This document shows, piece after piece, positions 28,520-37,840 of a stretch of 64,000 nucleotides of DNA. The translations under genes and the position numbers were made by a program. This DNA comes from Lysinibacillus sp. B2A1. Lineage in GTDB: Bacteria; Bacillota; Bacilli; Bacillales_A; Planococcaceae. Location of the stretch: assembly GCA_002973635.1 (NCBI GenBank), contig CP027224.1, forward strand, positions 4,762,001 through 4,826,000, written 5' to 3'. The notes under the pieces were generated by a model that saw only the letters and a program-made list of their open reading frames with translations, did not search any database and was not told the DNA's origin. Position 1 is the stretch's first letter. Each line of letters begins with the position of its first letter.

Positions 28520-30469
28520 TTATCGATTTAACAGACTGCCTACATATTGCAATAATTCATTTGCAGATGCCGTATTATAGCCATGCTCATCGACTAATCT
28601 TGCAACAACCTCATTAATTTTCTTAAGCTGTGATTCATCTGGCATTTTTGAAGACGTTGTAATCTTCACGACATCCTTTAAGTCTGCAAATAATTTCTTC
28701 TGAATCGCCTCTCGTAATCTCTCATGAGAATTATAGTCAAATCGTTTACCTTTTCTTGCATAGGCAGAAATTCGAATAAGAATCTCTTCACGAAATGCCT
28801 TTTTAGCATTTTCCGAAATGCCAATTTGCTCCTCAATTGAGCGCATTAATTTTTCATCAGGATTCATTTCTTCCCCAGTTAGAGGATCTAAAATTTTATT
28901 TTTATTACAAAACGCCTCTACATTATCGAGGTAGTTGTTCATCAATGTTTTTGCCGATTCCTCATACGAATAGACAAAGGCCTTTTGTACTTCATTTTTA
29001 GCAATTTCATCGTACTCACGACGAGCAACTGCAATGTAATTCATGTATTTTTCGCGATCCTCTTGAGAAATGGATGCATGTTGATCCAATCCATCTTTCA
29101 GTGCCCGTAAGACATCTAATGCATTAATAGATGGTATCTCTTTGCGAATAATAGCAGAAGAAATGCGATTAATAATATAGCGTGGATCAATACCGTTCAT
29201 GCCTTCATTTGGAAACTCTTTTTTAAGCTCCTCTAAGTCAACGGAATTAAATCCCTCCACATTTTCTCCGTCGTACAGGCGCATTTTTTTTATAAGATCC
29301 ACACCTTGCTTTTTCGGTACTTCGAGTCTTGTGAGAACCGAAAAGATTGCTGCGGCCTTTAATGCATGTGGCGCAATATGCACATGAGACATATCACTTT
29401 CTTTTATCATCTTTTCATAAATATGTTCTTCCTGGCTAACTTTCAAGTTATACGGAATTGGCATAACAATGATACGTGAATGTAACGCCTCATTTTTTTT
29501 ATTGGAAATAAATGAACGATATTCCGTTTCATTTGTATGAGCTACGATTAATTCATCAGCACTAATTAATGCAAATCGACCTGCTTTAAAATTCCCTTCT
29601 TGTGTTAAAGATAATAAATTCCATAAGAATTTTTCGTCAAGCTTTAACATTTCCTGGAATTCCATCATACCTCTATTTGCCTTATTTAGTTCTCCATCAA
29701 AACGATACGCTCGAGGGTCTGATTCTGAACCAAACTCTCCAATTGTGGAGAAATCAATACTACCTGTTAAATCTGCAATATCCTGTGATTTCGGATCTGA
29801 TGGTGTAAATGTTCCTATGCCTACACGTTTATCTTCTGAAAAAGTTATACGTTCAATCATCACATTTTCAATACGTCCATCGTATTCCTTTTCCAGACGC
29901 ATCGTATTTAAAGGTGATAAACTTCCCTCAATTCTTATGCCATACTCCTCAAAAAATTCATTTCGCAAATGATGGGGAATCAAATGTAGAGGATCTTCAT
30001 GCATTGGACATCCCTTAATTGCGTAAACGGCTCCTTCATCTGTTCGCGAATAATGCTCAAGTCCGCGCTTTAACAGGGTCACGATTGTTGATTTTCCTCC
30101 ACTTACAGGTCCCATTAATAACAAAATACGCTTCCTGACATCTAATCTTCGTGCTGCTGGATGGAAATATTCCTCCACCAGTCTTTCAATTGCTGTTTCA
30201 AGCCCAAAAATTTCTTGCCCAAAAAATTCGTACATCTTTTGCCCATCGCGTTCCTCTACACCAGCGCTTTTTATCATATTGTAGACGCGTGAATGGGCCG
30301 TTTGTGCAACTTCAGGTCTTTCCTTAATGATGCTCAAATAATCTGCAAATGTACCTTCCCACTTCAGCCGATTTTCTTCTTCGCGATAGCTTTTCACTTT
30401 ATCTAAAATGTTGATAGCCTTCCCTCCATTCAGGGCTTGATTTATAACATAGTATGAAGTAAATGACAT
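28520..30469 (-). CDS. prkA: PrkA serine protein kinase / AAA+ protein
   Basis: This is the PrkA protein, a P-loop AAA+ with a C-terminal kinase-like part, expressed during sporulation. The P-loop reads GPVSGGKSTI, and the sequence matches B. subtilis PrkA to the final YVGSLLNR. The start is odd. The only good ribosome site (GGAGGG) lies 6 bp before ATC 30415, exactly where the homologue's start maps, giving 631 residues, the B. subtilis length. The nearest canonical start is ATG 30469 (a TTG lies at 30481), which adds 18 residues and has no visible ribosome site. I give the ATG range but suspect initiation at 30415. Confidence 0.93.
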   Translation of the reverse strand: MSFTSYYVINQALNGGKAINILDKVKSYREEENRLKWEGTFADYLSIIKERPEVAQTAHSRVYNMIKSAGVEERDGQKMYEFFGQEIFGLETAIERLVEEYFHPAARRLDVRKRILLLMGPVSGGKSTIVTLLKRGLEHYSRTDEGAVYAIKGCPMHEDPLHLIPHHLRNEFFEEYGIRIEGSLSPLNTMRLEKEYDGRIENVMIERITFSEDKRVGIGTFTPSDPKSQDIADLTGSIDFSTIGEFGSESDPRAYRFDGELNKANRGMMEFQEMLKLDEKFLWNLLSLTQEGNFKAGRFALISADELIVAHTNETEYRSFISNKKNEALHSRIIVMPIPYNLKVSQEEHIYEKMIKESDMSHVHIAPHALKAAAIFSVLTRLEVPKKQGVDLIKKMRLYDGENVEGFNSVDLEELKKEFPNEGMNGIDPRYIINRISSAIIRKEIPSINALDVLRALKDGLDQHASISQEDREKYMNYIAVARREYDEIAKNEVQKAFVYSYEESAKTLMNNYLDNVEAFCNKNKILDPLTGEEMNPDEKLMRSIEEQIGISENAKKAFREEILIRISAYARKGKRFDYNSHERLREAIQKKLFADLKDVVKITTSSKMPDESQLKKINEVVARLVDEHGYNTASANELLQYVGSLLNR

Positions 30470-30525
30470 TATGATACCCAATACTTTTTCTTTGCCAAAG
30501 TTTCTTCTTATTGTTTCTATTATTT

Positions 30526-30545
30526 ACTCCATACTAGGATGGAGT
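30526..30545. promoter_or_regulatory. Inverted repeat in the prkA-lytH divergent region
   Basis: ACTCCAT and ATGGAGT, perfect 7-bp arms 6 bp apart, sit 56 bp upstream of the prkA ATG in the 250-bp gap between two divergent sporulation genes. It may be an operator or a leader hairpin. I could not place a convincing SigE or SigK promoter by eye. Confidence 0.3.
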
Positions 30546-30723
30546 TAACGCTGAATAAATCAAGCTGATGCCAATCATTTTCCTCGAATTTTTATTTAAA
30601 AAAGGCTACATAGTATTAGTTTAATTTAGTAATGTACTACAGCAATCCACTTCTTTTCCCACAAAAAGTGCTGAATGAAGAAAAAAAATTCGGTTATTCT
30701 AACGGTAGAAAGGAGGTCCATTA

Positions 30724-31725
30724 TTGAATCGCCACTTTATTTTTCTTTTATCATGGATATTATTATGGAGTTATACAAGCCCCACCATTGCTTCGGCAAA
30801 TGAAAAAACCTCAGAAGAAGAAATTTTACAGCAGCGCATGACCTACTATGTTCAATTTGATGAATTACTCATCCCATGGCATTTCTTAGCCGCCATTGAC
30901 CAATATGAACGCAATCTGCAATCGGTTCGCAAGGATATACCCAAAAGGGATGGTCTTATCGCCATTCAATTTTCCGATGAATATTGGTCAGGTGCCTTAA
31001 ATCCAATAAAAGAAGATACCTCTCCAGAAACGATAAGTTATTTTGGAGGAATGGGTTTAGATGGCAACGGTGATGGTGTTGCCAGTCCAACAGACGATGC
31101 AGATGTCATATTTTCAATGGCAAGTTTTTTAAGCAAATTTGGAACAACTGACGAGGATTTTAAATTAGCGTTATGGGATTATTATGGAAGTGAGGAAGCC
31201 GTTAATCAAATCTTCGCCATTTCCACTATGTATAGACATTTTAAAACAACTGAACTTGATGCTCATACCTTTCCAATCCCTACAAATTACAATTACAGTT
31301 ATCGAGGAACATGGGGAGATAACAGAGGCTGGGGTGGACGACGCATCCATGAAGGAACTGATATATTCGCAAGCTACGGAACTCCTGTAGTATCTACTTC
31401 GTATGGTGTAGTGGAAATCAAAGGCTGGAACCAATTTGGCGGTTGGCGAATAGGCATCCGCGATAATCATAATTCATATCACTATTATGCCCATCTTGGT
31501 AGCTATCATAAGGATATTAAAGTAGGTGATATTGTCGAGCCTGGCACTGTTCTCGGTTATGTTGGAAGCTCTGGCTATGGCAAGGAAGGTACATCGGGAA
31601 AATTCCCACCTCATCTGCATTATGGTATCTATAAATTCAATGGACGTACAGAATGGGCATTTGATCCATATCCTTCATTATTACAATGGGAACGACTAGC
31701 CAAAAAGGCAAAGGTAAAACAGTAA
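30724..31725 (+). CDS. lytH: LytH-like L-Ala-D-Glu peptidase (M23), sporulation
   Basis: A 333-residue exported M23 metallopeptidase. A signal peptide (MNRHFIFLLSWILLWSYTS, cleaved near IASA) is followed by a lytic-transglycosylase-like helical stretch with GGMGLDGNGDGVASPTDDADVI (about residues 100-120), then the M23 domain. Its zinc ligands lie in RIHEGTDIFA and HLHYGIY. B. subtilis LytH trims peptide side chains of the spore cortex. Translation starts at TTG, 7 bp after AAAGGAGG. It is divergent from prkA, so this is a sporulation block. Confidence 0.9.
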   Translation: MNRHFIFLLSWILLWSYTSPTIASANEKTSEEEILQQRMTYYVQFDELLIPWHFLAAIDQYERNLQSVRKDIPKRDGLIAIQFSDEYWSGALNPIKEDTSPETISYFGGMGLDGNGDGVASPTDDADVIFSMASFLSKFGTTDEDFKLALWDYYGSEEAVNQIFAISTMYRHFKTTELDAHTFPIPTNYNYSYRGTWGDNRGWGGRRIHEGTDIFASYGTPVVSTSYGVVEIKGWNQFGGWRIGIRDNHNSYHYYAHLGSYHKDIKVGDIVEPGTVLGYVGSSGYGKEGTSGKFPPHLHYGIYKFNGRTEWAFDPYPSLLQWERLAKKAKVKQ

Positions 31726-31734
31726 TTACTGAGT

Positions 31735-31767
31735 AGCACTTGATGCATTTGCAGCAAGTGCTTTTTA
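31735..31767 (+). terminator. Terminator of lytH
   Basis: AGCACTTG pairs perfectly with CAAGTGCT over a 12-base loop, followed by TTTTTAGG, 10 bp beyond the lytH stop. Confidence 0.9.
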
Positions 31768-32015
31768 GGTATAAATACTTAACAAACGGAAAATTTTTTC
31801 AAGAATATTTTGAAAACATATACATTTAACTATCAACAAGACTTTCCTTCATTTGTTATTGTACTAAAAAACTATTTTAAATTTTCCCATTAAAAGGACT
31901 TATTTATATATTGAATTAGTTATAAAATAATATTTGTACTATAATAATTTACATGTTAACACATCACTAAAATATGCTAGTATTTCAAAATTAAACAAGC
32001 AAAAGGATGGGAAAG

Positions 32016-33710
32016 ATGAAAGGGATACTTCAGTTTAAAACACTTAAAGCAAGGATCTTAAGTGCATTTCTTCTATTGTTAGTTTTTGTTGTTTGCTTCA
32101 CGACCTATACTTACACTTCTAATACTCAGATGGAAAAGCAAGCAAAAGGTTTAGTAAACGAAGATTTAATTGTTATGACAGCAAGTAAAAATTTAGCCAT
32201 GTCTATGAGTGTTCGATTATCTTCGGCTTTAAGCTATGTTATATTAGGCGACGAAAAATACATAGAGACGTTTAATCAATATCGACAAATTGCTGAGGAA
32301 AGCAATAGTATTGTAGAGAAATTTGAAAATACACCAGAGCGTGAAAAATTAGTAGCAATGGCACGAGAATGGAGTAATCGTGTAAATACTCAAGTATTTG
32401 ATGTCTATAAAAGAGGCGACAAGGAATTAGCATTACAAAATTTAACAGCTATTAATGATCTTGTAACGGAAGTTCGCATCGGTTATGAGGAATTAGCGAG
32501 TAACCGTTCAGAATCTATAACAAAGGTTGGGAATGAAGTTGTCACTACAAGCTCAAGCAATAAAACAATTGGAACGATAGCTAGTATTGTCTTGACGATT
32601 ACTGGCATTGTTATTGCCATTATTACAGCAAGTAAAATTTCAAAGCCCATTACCATTGTTTCAGAGCGTATGAGTGAACTAGCAGACGGTAATCTTCGTC
32701 ATGATCCACTTATTGTTGATCAACGAGATGAAATAGGTCAATTAATGCTTGCCGCAAATGAAATGAATCAAAAATTAAAGCAAACGATTAGCTCGATTCA
32801 TACTGTTTCAGAAACTGTAGCAGCTAGTAGCGAGGAGCTTGCTCAATCTGCCAATGAGGTTCAAACGGGAACAGAGCAAATAACTGTAACAATGCAGGAG
32901 CTTGCCTCTGGTACTGAAACTCAGGCATCTACTGCAGGTGATTTAGCGGAAACCATGACATCCTTCCAACGCAGTATTCATGACACAACACAAGAAGGAA
33001 TTGAATTGAAGGAGCATTCAGGTCATGTTCAAAGTTTAACATCGACAGGTAAAAAATTAATGATCCAATCAACACAACAAATGAATGCGATTAATGAAAT
33101 TGTTTTAAATTCAGTAAGAAAAGTCGAAAGTTTAAACGACCAATCAGCAGAAATTTCCAAATTGGTTTCTGTTATTGATGATATCTCAAACCAAACAAAC
33201 TTACTTGCTTTAAATGCTGCCATTGAAGCGGCTCGAGCAGGAGAGCATGGAAAGGGCTTCGCAGTGGTAGCCGACGAGGTGCGTAAGCTGGCTGAGCAAG
33301 TCCAATTCTCTGTGACAGATATTTCAACAATCGTTAGCCGCATTCAAGGGGAGACTGGCAATGTAACATCGGCACTCCAATCAGGCTATGAGGAAGTAAA
33401 AAAAGGATCATCCCAATTAAATCAGACGAATGAAACCTTTGAACAGATATCAGGTGCGGTTGAGGATATGATTCTCAATATTAATGTCATTTCAGAAAAT
33501 TTAAATAAGCTAGCCCAAAGCTCTGAGTCCATCAATACCTCTGTCGATGAAATGGCCTCGATTTCCCAAGAATCTGCAGCTGGTGTGGAGCAAACAACAG
33601 CAACCGTAGAAGAAACCGCAAGTACTATGGAGGAAATTTCAAGAAGCGCAAATCAGCTCGCTGGTATGTCTGAAGAGCTAAACAGTCAGCTACAACAATT
33701 TAAAATCTAA
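32016..33710 (+). CDS. Membrane chemoreceptor (4-helix-bundle sensor, HAMP, MCP domain)
   Basis: A 564-residue methyl-accepting chemotaxis protein. TM1 is about residues 13-33 and TM2 about 187-209, flanking an extracellular four-helix-bundle sensor of about 150 residues. HAMP follows from KISKPITIV. The signalling tip reads [21 protein letters not shown], with methylation helices on both sides. The ligand is unknown. I choose ATG 32016, 8 bp after AAAAGGA; the ATG at 32007 abuts that site. It is monocistronic, with a long untranslated 3' stretch that includes a phased repeat array. Confidence 0.9.
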   Translation: MKGILQFKTLKARILSAFLLLLVFVVCFTTYTYTSNTQMEKQAKGLVNEDLIVMTASKNLAMSMSVRLSSALSYVILGDEKYIETFNQYRQIAEESNSIVEKFENTPEREKLVAMAREWSNRVNTQVFDVYKRGDKELALQNLTAINDLVTEVRIGYEELASNRSESITKVGNEVVTTSSSNKTIGTIASIVLTITGIVIAIITASKISKPITIVSERMSELADGNLRHDPLIVDQRDEIGQLMLAANEMNQKLKQTISSIHTVSETVAASSEELAQSANEVQTGTEQITVTMQELASGTETQASTAGDLAETMTSFQRSIHDTTQEGIELKEHSGHVQSLTSTGKKLMIQSTQQMNAINEIVLNSVRKVESLNDQSAEISKLVSVIDDISNQTNLLALNAAIEAARAGEHGKGFAVVADEVRKLAEQVQFSVTDISTIVSRIQGETGNVTSALQSGYEEVKKGSSQLNQTNETFEQISGAVEDMILNINVISENLNKLAQSSESINTSVDEMASISQESAAGVEQTTATVEETASTMEEISRSANQLAGMSEELNSQLQQFKI

Positions 33711-33770
33711 AACTTGGTACTTCTTGATAACTGTTATTTTTTAGACTGCTTGGCTGTTCTTGCCCTACCC

Positions 33771-34262
33771 GAGCAGTTCGTGAGGTAGGTTGTCTGATTA
33801 GTTCGTGAAGGCCCCCTGAGCAGTTTTCGGGGCTACTCGAGCAGTTTGCGGGGCTACCCGAGCAGTTTGCGAGGCTACCCGAGCAGTTTGCGAGGCTACC
33901 CGAGCAATTTCTTGCCCTGTCTGAGCAGTTCGCGAGGCCACCTGAGCAGTTTCTTGCCCTGCCCGAGCAAGTCGTGGGGTTGCTTAATCAATTCGTGAGG
34001 CCATCTGAGTAGTTCATGGGGCTACCCGAGCAATTTCTTGCCCTGTCTGAGCAGTTCGCGAGGCCACCTGAGCGGTTTCTTGTCTTACCTGAGCGGTTTG
34101 CGGGGCCACCTGAGCAGTTTCTTGTCTTACCCGAGCGGTTTGCGGGGCCACCTGAGCAGTTTCTTGTCTTACCCGAGCAGTTTACGGGGCTACCTGAGCG
34201 ATTTCTTGTTCTGCCTGAGCAATTCATGGGGTTGCCTGATCAGTTTCCCGCCCTCCCCGACT
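33771..34262. repeat. 21-bp phased intergenic repeat array B (GAGCAGTTT unit)
   Basis: About 23 degenerate copies of a 21-bp unit whose clearest form is GAGCAGTTTGCGGGGCTACC plus one base. From 33818 to 34259 the GAG core falls at exact 21-bp steps (441 bp, 21 intervals) without one slip. Two looser units precede. Two filler types recur (GCGGGGCTACC and CTTGCCCTGTCT). Long open frames here are heptad artefacts of the period. The array is GC-richer than its surroundings and lies in a convergent gap, 10 bp from a terminator. Confidence 0.9.
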
Positions 34263-34271
34263 TTTTATCAG

Positions 34272-34314
34272 AAAAAGCTATCTCGATCTATTTTAATTAA
34301 TCGAGATAGCTTTT
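34272..34314. terminator. Bidirectional terminator next to array B
   Basis: AAAAGCTATCTCGAT pairs perfectly with ATCGAGATAGCTTTT over a 13-base loop. It lies 6 bp beyond the stop of the leftward gene and 10 bp beyond array B. Confidence 0.92.
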
Positions 34315-34319
34315 AAATT

Positions 34320-35003
34320 TTATTGCCAATGGCGAATTGGTACCCTTTCAAGTTCATAACGTTTGATAATCACACTTATCTTCTGATACCATTTCTCACA
34401 TAGCTCTAAGGACTCAAGGTACTCGTCCTCCTCCCTAGAAATTGGCTCCTCCTGATTTAAAAAAACATATTCTAAAATAGGATCTGATAAATTATCAGCT
34501 ACAATTTTCAAAGTTAAGTGAGAGACTGTATTATACTCAGGATCATCTTCATCTACTTCCTCCACTTCAATTTCCTGATCCTCTAATAAAGAACCACTTA
34601 TTAAATGATTGCTAGTTCTTGCAATAAATATTTCGTCTTCCACTATTGCCACTTCATATATTTTATTGAAGGGGATTACTTTTTTTATCAATTCTTCTTC
34701 TAAATCTTCCCTATTTGCGAGATAAAGTGTATTCGTCGGTTCGTCTAATAATAAAGCACTTAAGCAATCCTCTGCTAGGATGCACTGTGTATGGGGGATT
34801 GCCAACAGCTCCCGTTTACTTGCATCCCTCAAATCATTTAGCCTACTTAAATATCTATTACGCTCTTTCACGTAATGGACACTTCCGACAATAATTAGAC
34901 CTAAGCCTATAAAAAAATACAGTCTATTAAATAGAATCGACTCAACTGCTTTAGCTAATAATAAATAGATAATCCCTAGAAAAAAGACAAAAAAGGTTTT
35001 CAT
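34320..35003 (-). CDS. Hypothetical membrane protein with two N-terminal helices
   Basis: A 227-residue protein. Two hydrophobic helices (about residues 3-18 and 25-43, IGLGLIIVGSVHYV) are followed by a cytosolic region with an acidic centre (EDQEIEVEEVDEDDPE). I recognise no family. GGTGGG precedes the ATG by 7 bp. It stands alone between a convergent chemoreceptor and the symporter operon. Confidence 0.65.
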   Translation of the reverse strand: MKTFFVFFLGIIYLLLAKAVESILFNRLYFFIGLGLIIVGSVHYVKERNRYLSRLNDLRDASKRELLAIPHTQCILAEDCLSALLLDEPTNTLYLANREDLEEELIKKVIPFNKIYEVAIVEDEIFIARTSNHLISGSLLEDQEIEVEEVDEDDPEYNTVSHLTLKIVADNLSDPILEYVFLNQEEPISREEDEYLESLELCEKWYQKISVIIKRYELERVPIRHWQ

Positions 35004-35229
35004 CTATATCCCACCCTCAAAAAGATAATTGATAGAACATTACAATCATACATAGTAGAAATTCTATTCTACTAATAACCTTTTCATTCTTATATTTCAT
35101 GGGTATTTTCATGATATCGGCAACAAAAAAACATGAGGTTATCAGCCCAAAGCCTTGCCACTGTTACCTAATTCTATTTTAAATCTATTCTGCATGGACG
35201 TGTATAAGGGGGCTTAACTTTAGTGGATC

Positions 35230-35464
35230 CAATACACCATTGTTATAAACATAGATGTAAATTGATATTGCTCACGATATGTTCATGCAACTACTTGAAA
35301 AGACATCTAATCCCAAAACATATGAACAACATACGTCCATTTTAGAAAAAGAAAAAAATATTTGTATTTTTAAAAAACATGTTATCTATGGACTTACGAA
35401 ATTAACGCTCCTCTAGAATCGTTCATTAGACATTTTAAAGATGAAACAGGTTTAAAATTATATT
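35230..35464 (+). pseudogene. Decayed small coding region
   Basis: Two frames read one after the other like parts of a single protein. The first starts at ATG 35279 and gives QLLEKTSNPKTYEQHTSILE, then runs into KKHVIYGLT. A frameshift near 35400 leads to NAPLESFIRHFKDETGLKLY and a stop at 35465. There is no ribosome site. I cannot name the family. The rest of the 35004-35487 gap shows no gene. Confidence 0.3.
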
Positions 35465-35487
35465 AAACATTAATCAAAAGTGGACTT

Positions 35488-35527
35488 AAAAAAAGATGAT
35501 GCCTGCACAATACAGACATCATCTCTC
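35488..35527 (-). terminator. Terminator of the symporter operon
   Basis: On the minus strand GATGATG pairs with CATCATC over 15 bases, followed by seven T. It is 38 bp beyond the symporter stop. Confidence 0.85.
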
Positions 35528-35565
35528 TCAGGTTTTTAAAAATCCCTTTACAAACAGGATTCTTT

Positions 35566-37062
35566 TTAATTGGATTGCTCCATTAACTCTTCCTTACTTC
35601 CTACATCATCTAAGCTCTTATCTTGTTCAATCCTATGCATTTCAAGCACATGCTGTGTAGGAGGTATCAGCAAGCTTACTACTACGATGGTAATGCCTGT
35701 AATCACAACACCTGAGAAGACAGGGGCCTGCCATAACTCGTTTAATAAGCCTAAGAAACCTTCAGATTGGATATTGAGGCTCGGTACATATGTCAATGAT
35801 GTCACGATATAGTATACAAGTCCTACTGAAATACTTGCCCAAACGGCTGGCGTACTTACTCGTTTCCAGAAGGGGCCTAGCACAATTGGCCAGAAAATTG
35901 TTACGAATATAATATCCCATGCTAAATACGCTAAATCAATTACTTTTTGGAAGCTCACTGCAAGCACTAAGCCTAGTAAAGCACTTGCAAGAATAATAGC
36001 ACGAGAAAATCTTAATAGCTTTTTAGGATCTGGATTACGGTTAATAAAGTCTAAATAAATGTTTTTTGTCACAATTCCTGAAGTGGCAACATAGCATGCA
36101 GCTACCGTTGACATTCCCATAGCAGCCATTGCTGTTAAAAAGATTGCCGCTAATAATGGAGGGAAATAGCCTTGCGCAAATGTAAGCATTAATGTTTCTG
36201 GATTTGAACTATTAGGATAAATGGTCTTGAATGCCTCTCCTAACATTCCAGGAATCCAACTGATTGCAATAATAATTGATCCAGCAATAATCATACTGCG
36301 CTGTGCTACTTTCGGGCTTTTGGCAGCAGCTACCCTTTGTCCTAAATCCACTGCCGGAATGTCGCCAAGTGCTAGCACAAGATAAAGCGTCCAAAACTCT
36401 GCTCCAGCCTTTTCGAATAATGTACTGATATTCCACCATTCAGGATTAAATGTAACATCTGGATAATAGAACAAAATGAAAATCGTAATTCCTAAGATTC
36501 CTGCTACTGCAAGAGCACCCTGTACAATCTCCGTATAGGCTACTGCCCATAGCCCACCAATCACTGAATAAAGAGCCGTTAGTGATACAAATAGTAATGC
36601 GGCAGGTACAAAATCAATTTGTAAAAGCTGCTGAATAATATATGTTCCACCCACAGTTAGCGCAGCCGCATTAAAGACACCAAAGGCTATTGCCATCACA
36701 ACTCCTGTATATGCACCTAGCTTCTTACTACCATATCGTAATCCATAGTAATCTGCTAATGTCCATCCCTTCAATCTTCGTAGTGGCTTTGTCCAGATGA
36801 GTGCACCAAGAATCATACAAGTGCCTAAGCCACCCATTGTTGCTGAGCCTTCAAAACCTCCACTTGTATAGCCTGAACCTACAGCGGCAAAAAAGAAGGG
36901 TGCGGCTAATAGAGCGGCAACTAAGCTTCCTGTTACGACAGATAACGGCATGCTCCATCCAGCAACGATTAAATCCTCAGCAGTATGTACACGCTTATAG
37001 CCTTTATAGCCAATATAATAAATAAAAATTAAGTATAAGCTAAAGATGATTATATTTAACAT
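35566..37062 (-). CDS. Sodium:solute symporter family protein
   Basis: A 498-residue SSS-family transporter with about 13 membrane helices, coupling sodium uptake to an organic solute. Family marks are GSLVAALLAAPFFFAAVG near the start, WTLADYYGLRYG and YSVIGGLWAVAYTEIVQG. The substrate is unknown; it is not a clear PutP or PanF. AAGGAG lies before the ATG. The SDR gene ends 25 bp upstream and a chemoreceptor gene overlaps that one, so the three form one operon under a c-di-GMP riboswitch. Confidence 0.88.
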   Translation of the reverse strand: MLNIIIFSLYLIFIYYIGYKGYKRVHTAEDLIVAGWSMPLSVVTGSLVAALLAAPFFFAAVGSGYTSGGFEGSATMGGLGTCMILGALIWTKPLRRLKGWTLADYYGLRYGSKKLGAYTGVVMAIAFGVFNAAALTVGGTYIIQQLLQIDFVPAALLFVSLTALYSVIGGLWAVAYTEIVQGALAVAGILGITIFILFYYPDVTFNPEWWNISTLFEKAGAEFWTLYLVLALGDIPAVDLGQRVAAAKSPKVAQRSMIIAGSIIIAISWIPGMLGEAFKTIYPNSSNPETLMLTFAQGYFPPLLAAIFLTAMAAMGMSTVAACYVATSGIVTKNIYLDFINRNPDPKKLLRFSRAIILASALLGLVLAVSFQKVIDLAYLAWDIIFVTIFWPIVLGPFWKRVSTPAVWASISVGLVYYIVTSLTYVPSLNIQSEGFLGLLNELWQAPVFSGVVITGITIVVVSLLIPPTQHVLEMHRIEQDKSLDDVGSKEELMEQSN

Positions 37063-37087
37063 AAGTATGGCTCCTTAGTTTTTCGCT

Positions 37088-37840
37088 TTATCCATTCATA
37101 ACCACGCCACCATTAGGCGTTAAAAGCTGGCCTGTATAGAAATTCGCATTTTCTGAGGCTAAAAATAGTACACTCTTTGCAATTTCCTCCGGTTGTGCTA
37201 ATCGTTTTAAAGGATATTTAGCGGACTCTTCCTCTACGTAGTTGTCACCAAATTCCTTAAGGATATCTGTAAATGTTCCACTAGGAGCTACTGCATTGAC
37301 TAGAATAGAAGGAGCTAATTCTCTGGCTAAAGCTTTTGTAAAGGCGTTAATTCCACCTTTAGCAGCCGAATAATGCGTAAACTCTTCACAGCCTAAACTA
37401 CCAATATCAGAGGAGATATTAATAATTTTTCCACTGTTCTGTTCCTTCATTCTTTTTGCTGCTTCACGACAATTATAGAAGCAACCATATAAATGCACCT
37501 TAATCATTTTATCCCACTGCTCGTCAGTCAAATCTGTAATACTTGAAGCCTGAGCAAATCCGGCGTTATTGACAAGAATATCAATCGCTCCTAAATGTGT
37601 ATCCATATATTGATACATGTTTTGCACTTGCTGAGAATTTGATACATCTGCATTGAATTTTAAAGCCTGCACGCCAAACTGTTCTGCTTGTGTACGAACT
37701 TCTTCTGCTTCCTTGTCATCCCCAATATAGTTGATTAAGAGATTGGCACCGTGCTCGGCAAAGCCTAATGCGATAGCTTTGCCGATGCCTTTACTTGAAC
37801 CAGTAACAAGAACATTTTTTCCTTTAAAATTTATTTCCAT
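37088..37840 (-). CDS. Short-chain dehydrogenase/reductase (FabG-like)
   Basis: A 250-residue SDR. The NAD(P)-binding [17 protein letters not shown], the catalytic Ser in NISSDIG and YSAAKGG are all present, as is a C-terminal TPNGG. It is similar to 3-oxoacyl-ACP reductases, but the operon with a chemoreceptor and a symporter suggests catabolism of an imported alcohol or ketone. I choose ATG 37840 (MEINFKGK) with GGAG 10 bp upstream. Its first codons overlap the end of the chemoreceptor gene by 17 bp. Confidence 0.88.
   Translation of the reverse strand: MEINFKGKNVLVTGSSKGIGKAIALGFAEHGANLLINYIGDDKEAEEVRTQAEQFGVQALKFNADVSNSQQVQNMYQYMDTHLGAIDILVNNAGFAQASSITDLTDEQWDKMIKVHLYGCFYNCREAAKRMKEQNSGKIINISSDIGSLGCEEFTHYSAAKGGINAFTKALARELAPSILVNAVAPSGTFTDILKEFGDNYVEEESAKYPLKRLAQPEEIAKSVLFLASENANFYTGQLLTPNGGVVMNG

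Noticed and set aside
33771..34262. CRISPR array.
   Set aside because: Units are 21 bp with no unique spacers of 30 bp or so, repeats are degenerate, and no cas genes are in the window.
33988..34316. Overlapping open frames of 79-94 codons on both strands with heptad repeats.
   Set aside because: They are produced by the 21-bp period, lack ribosome sites, and change character with the filler; no known protein resembles them.
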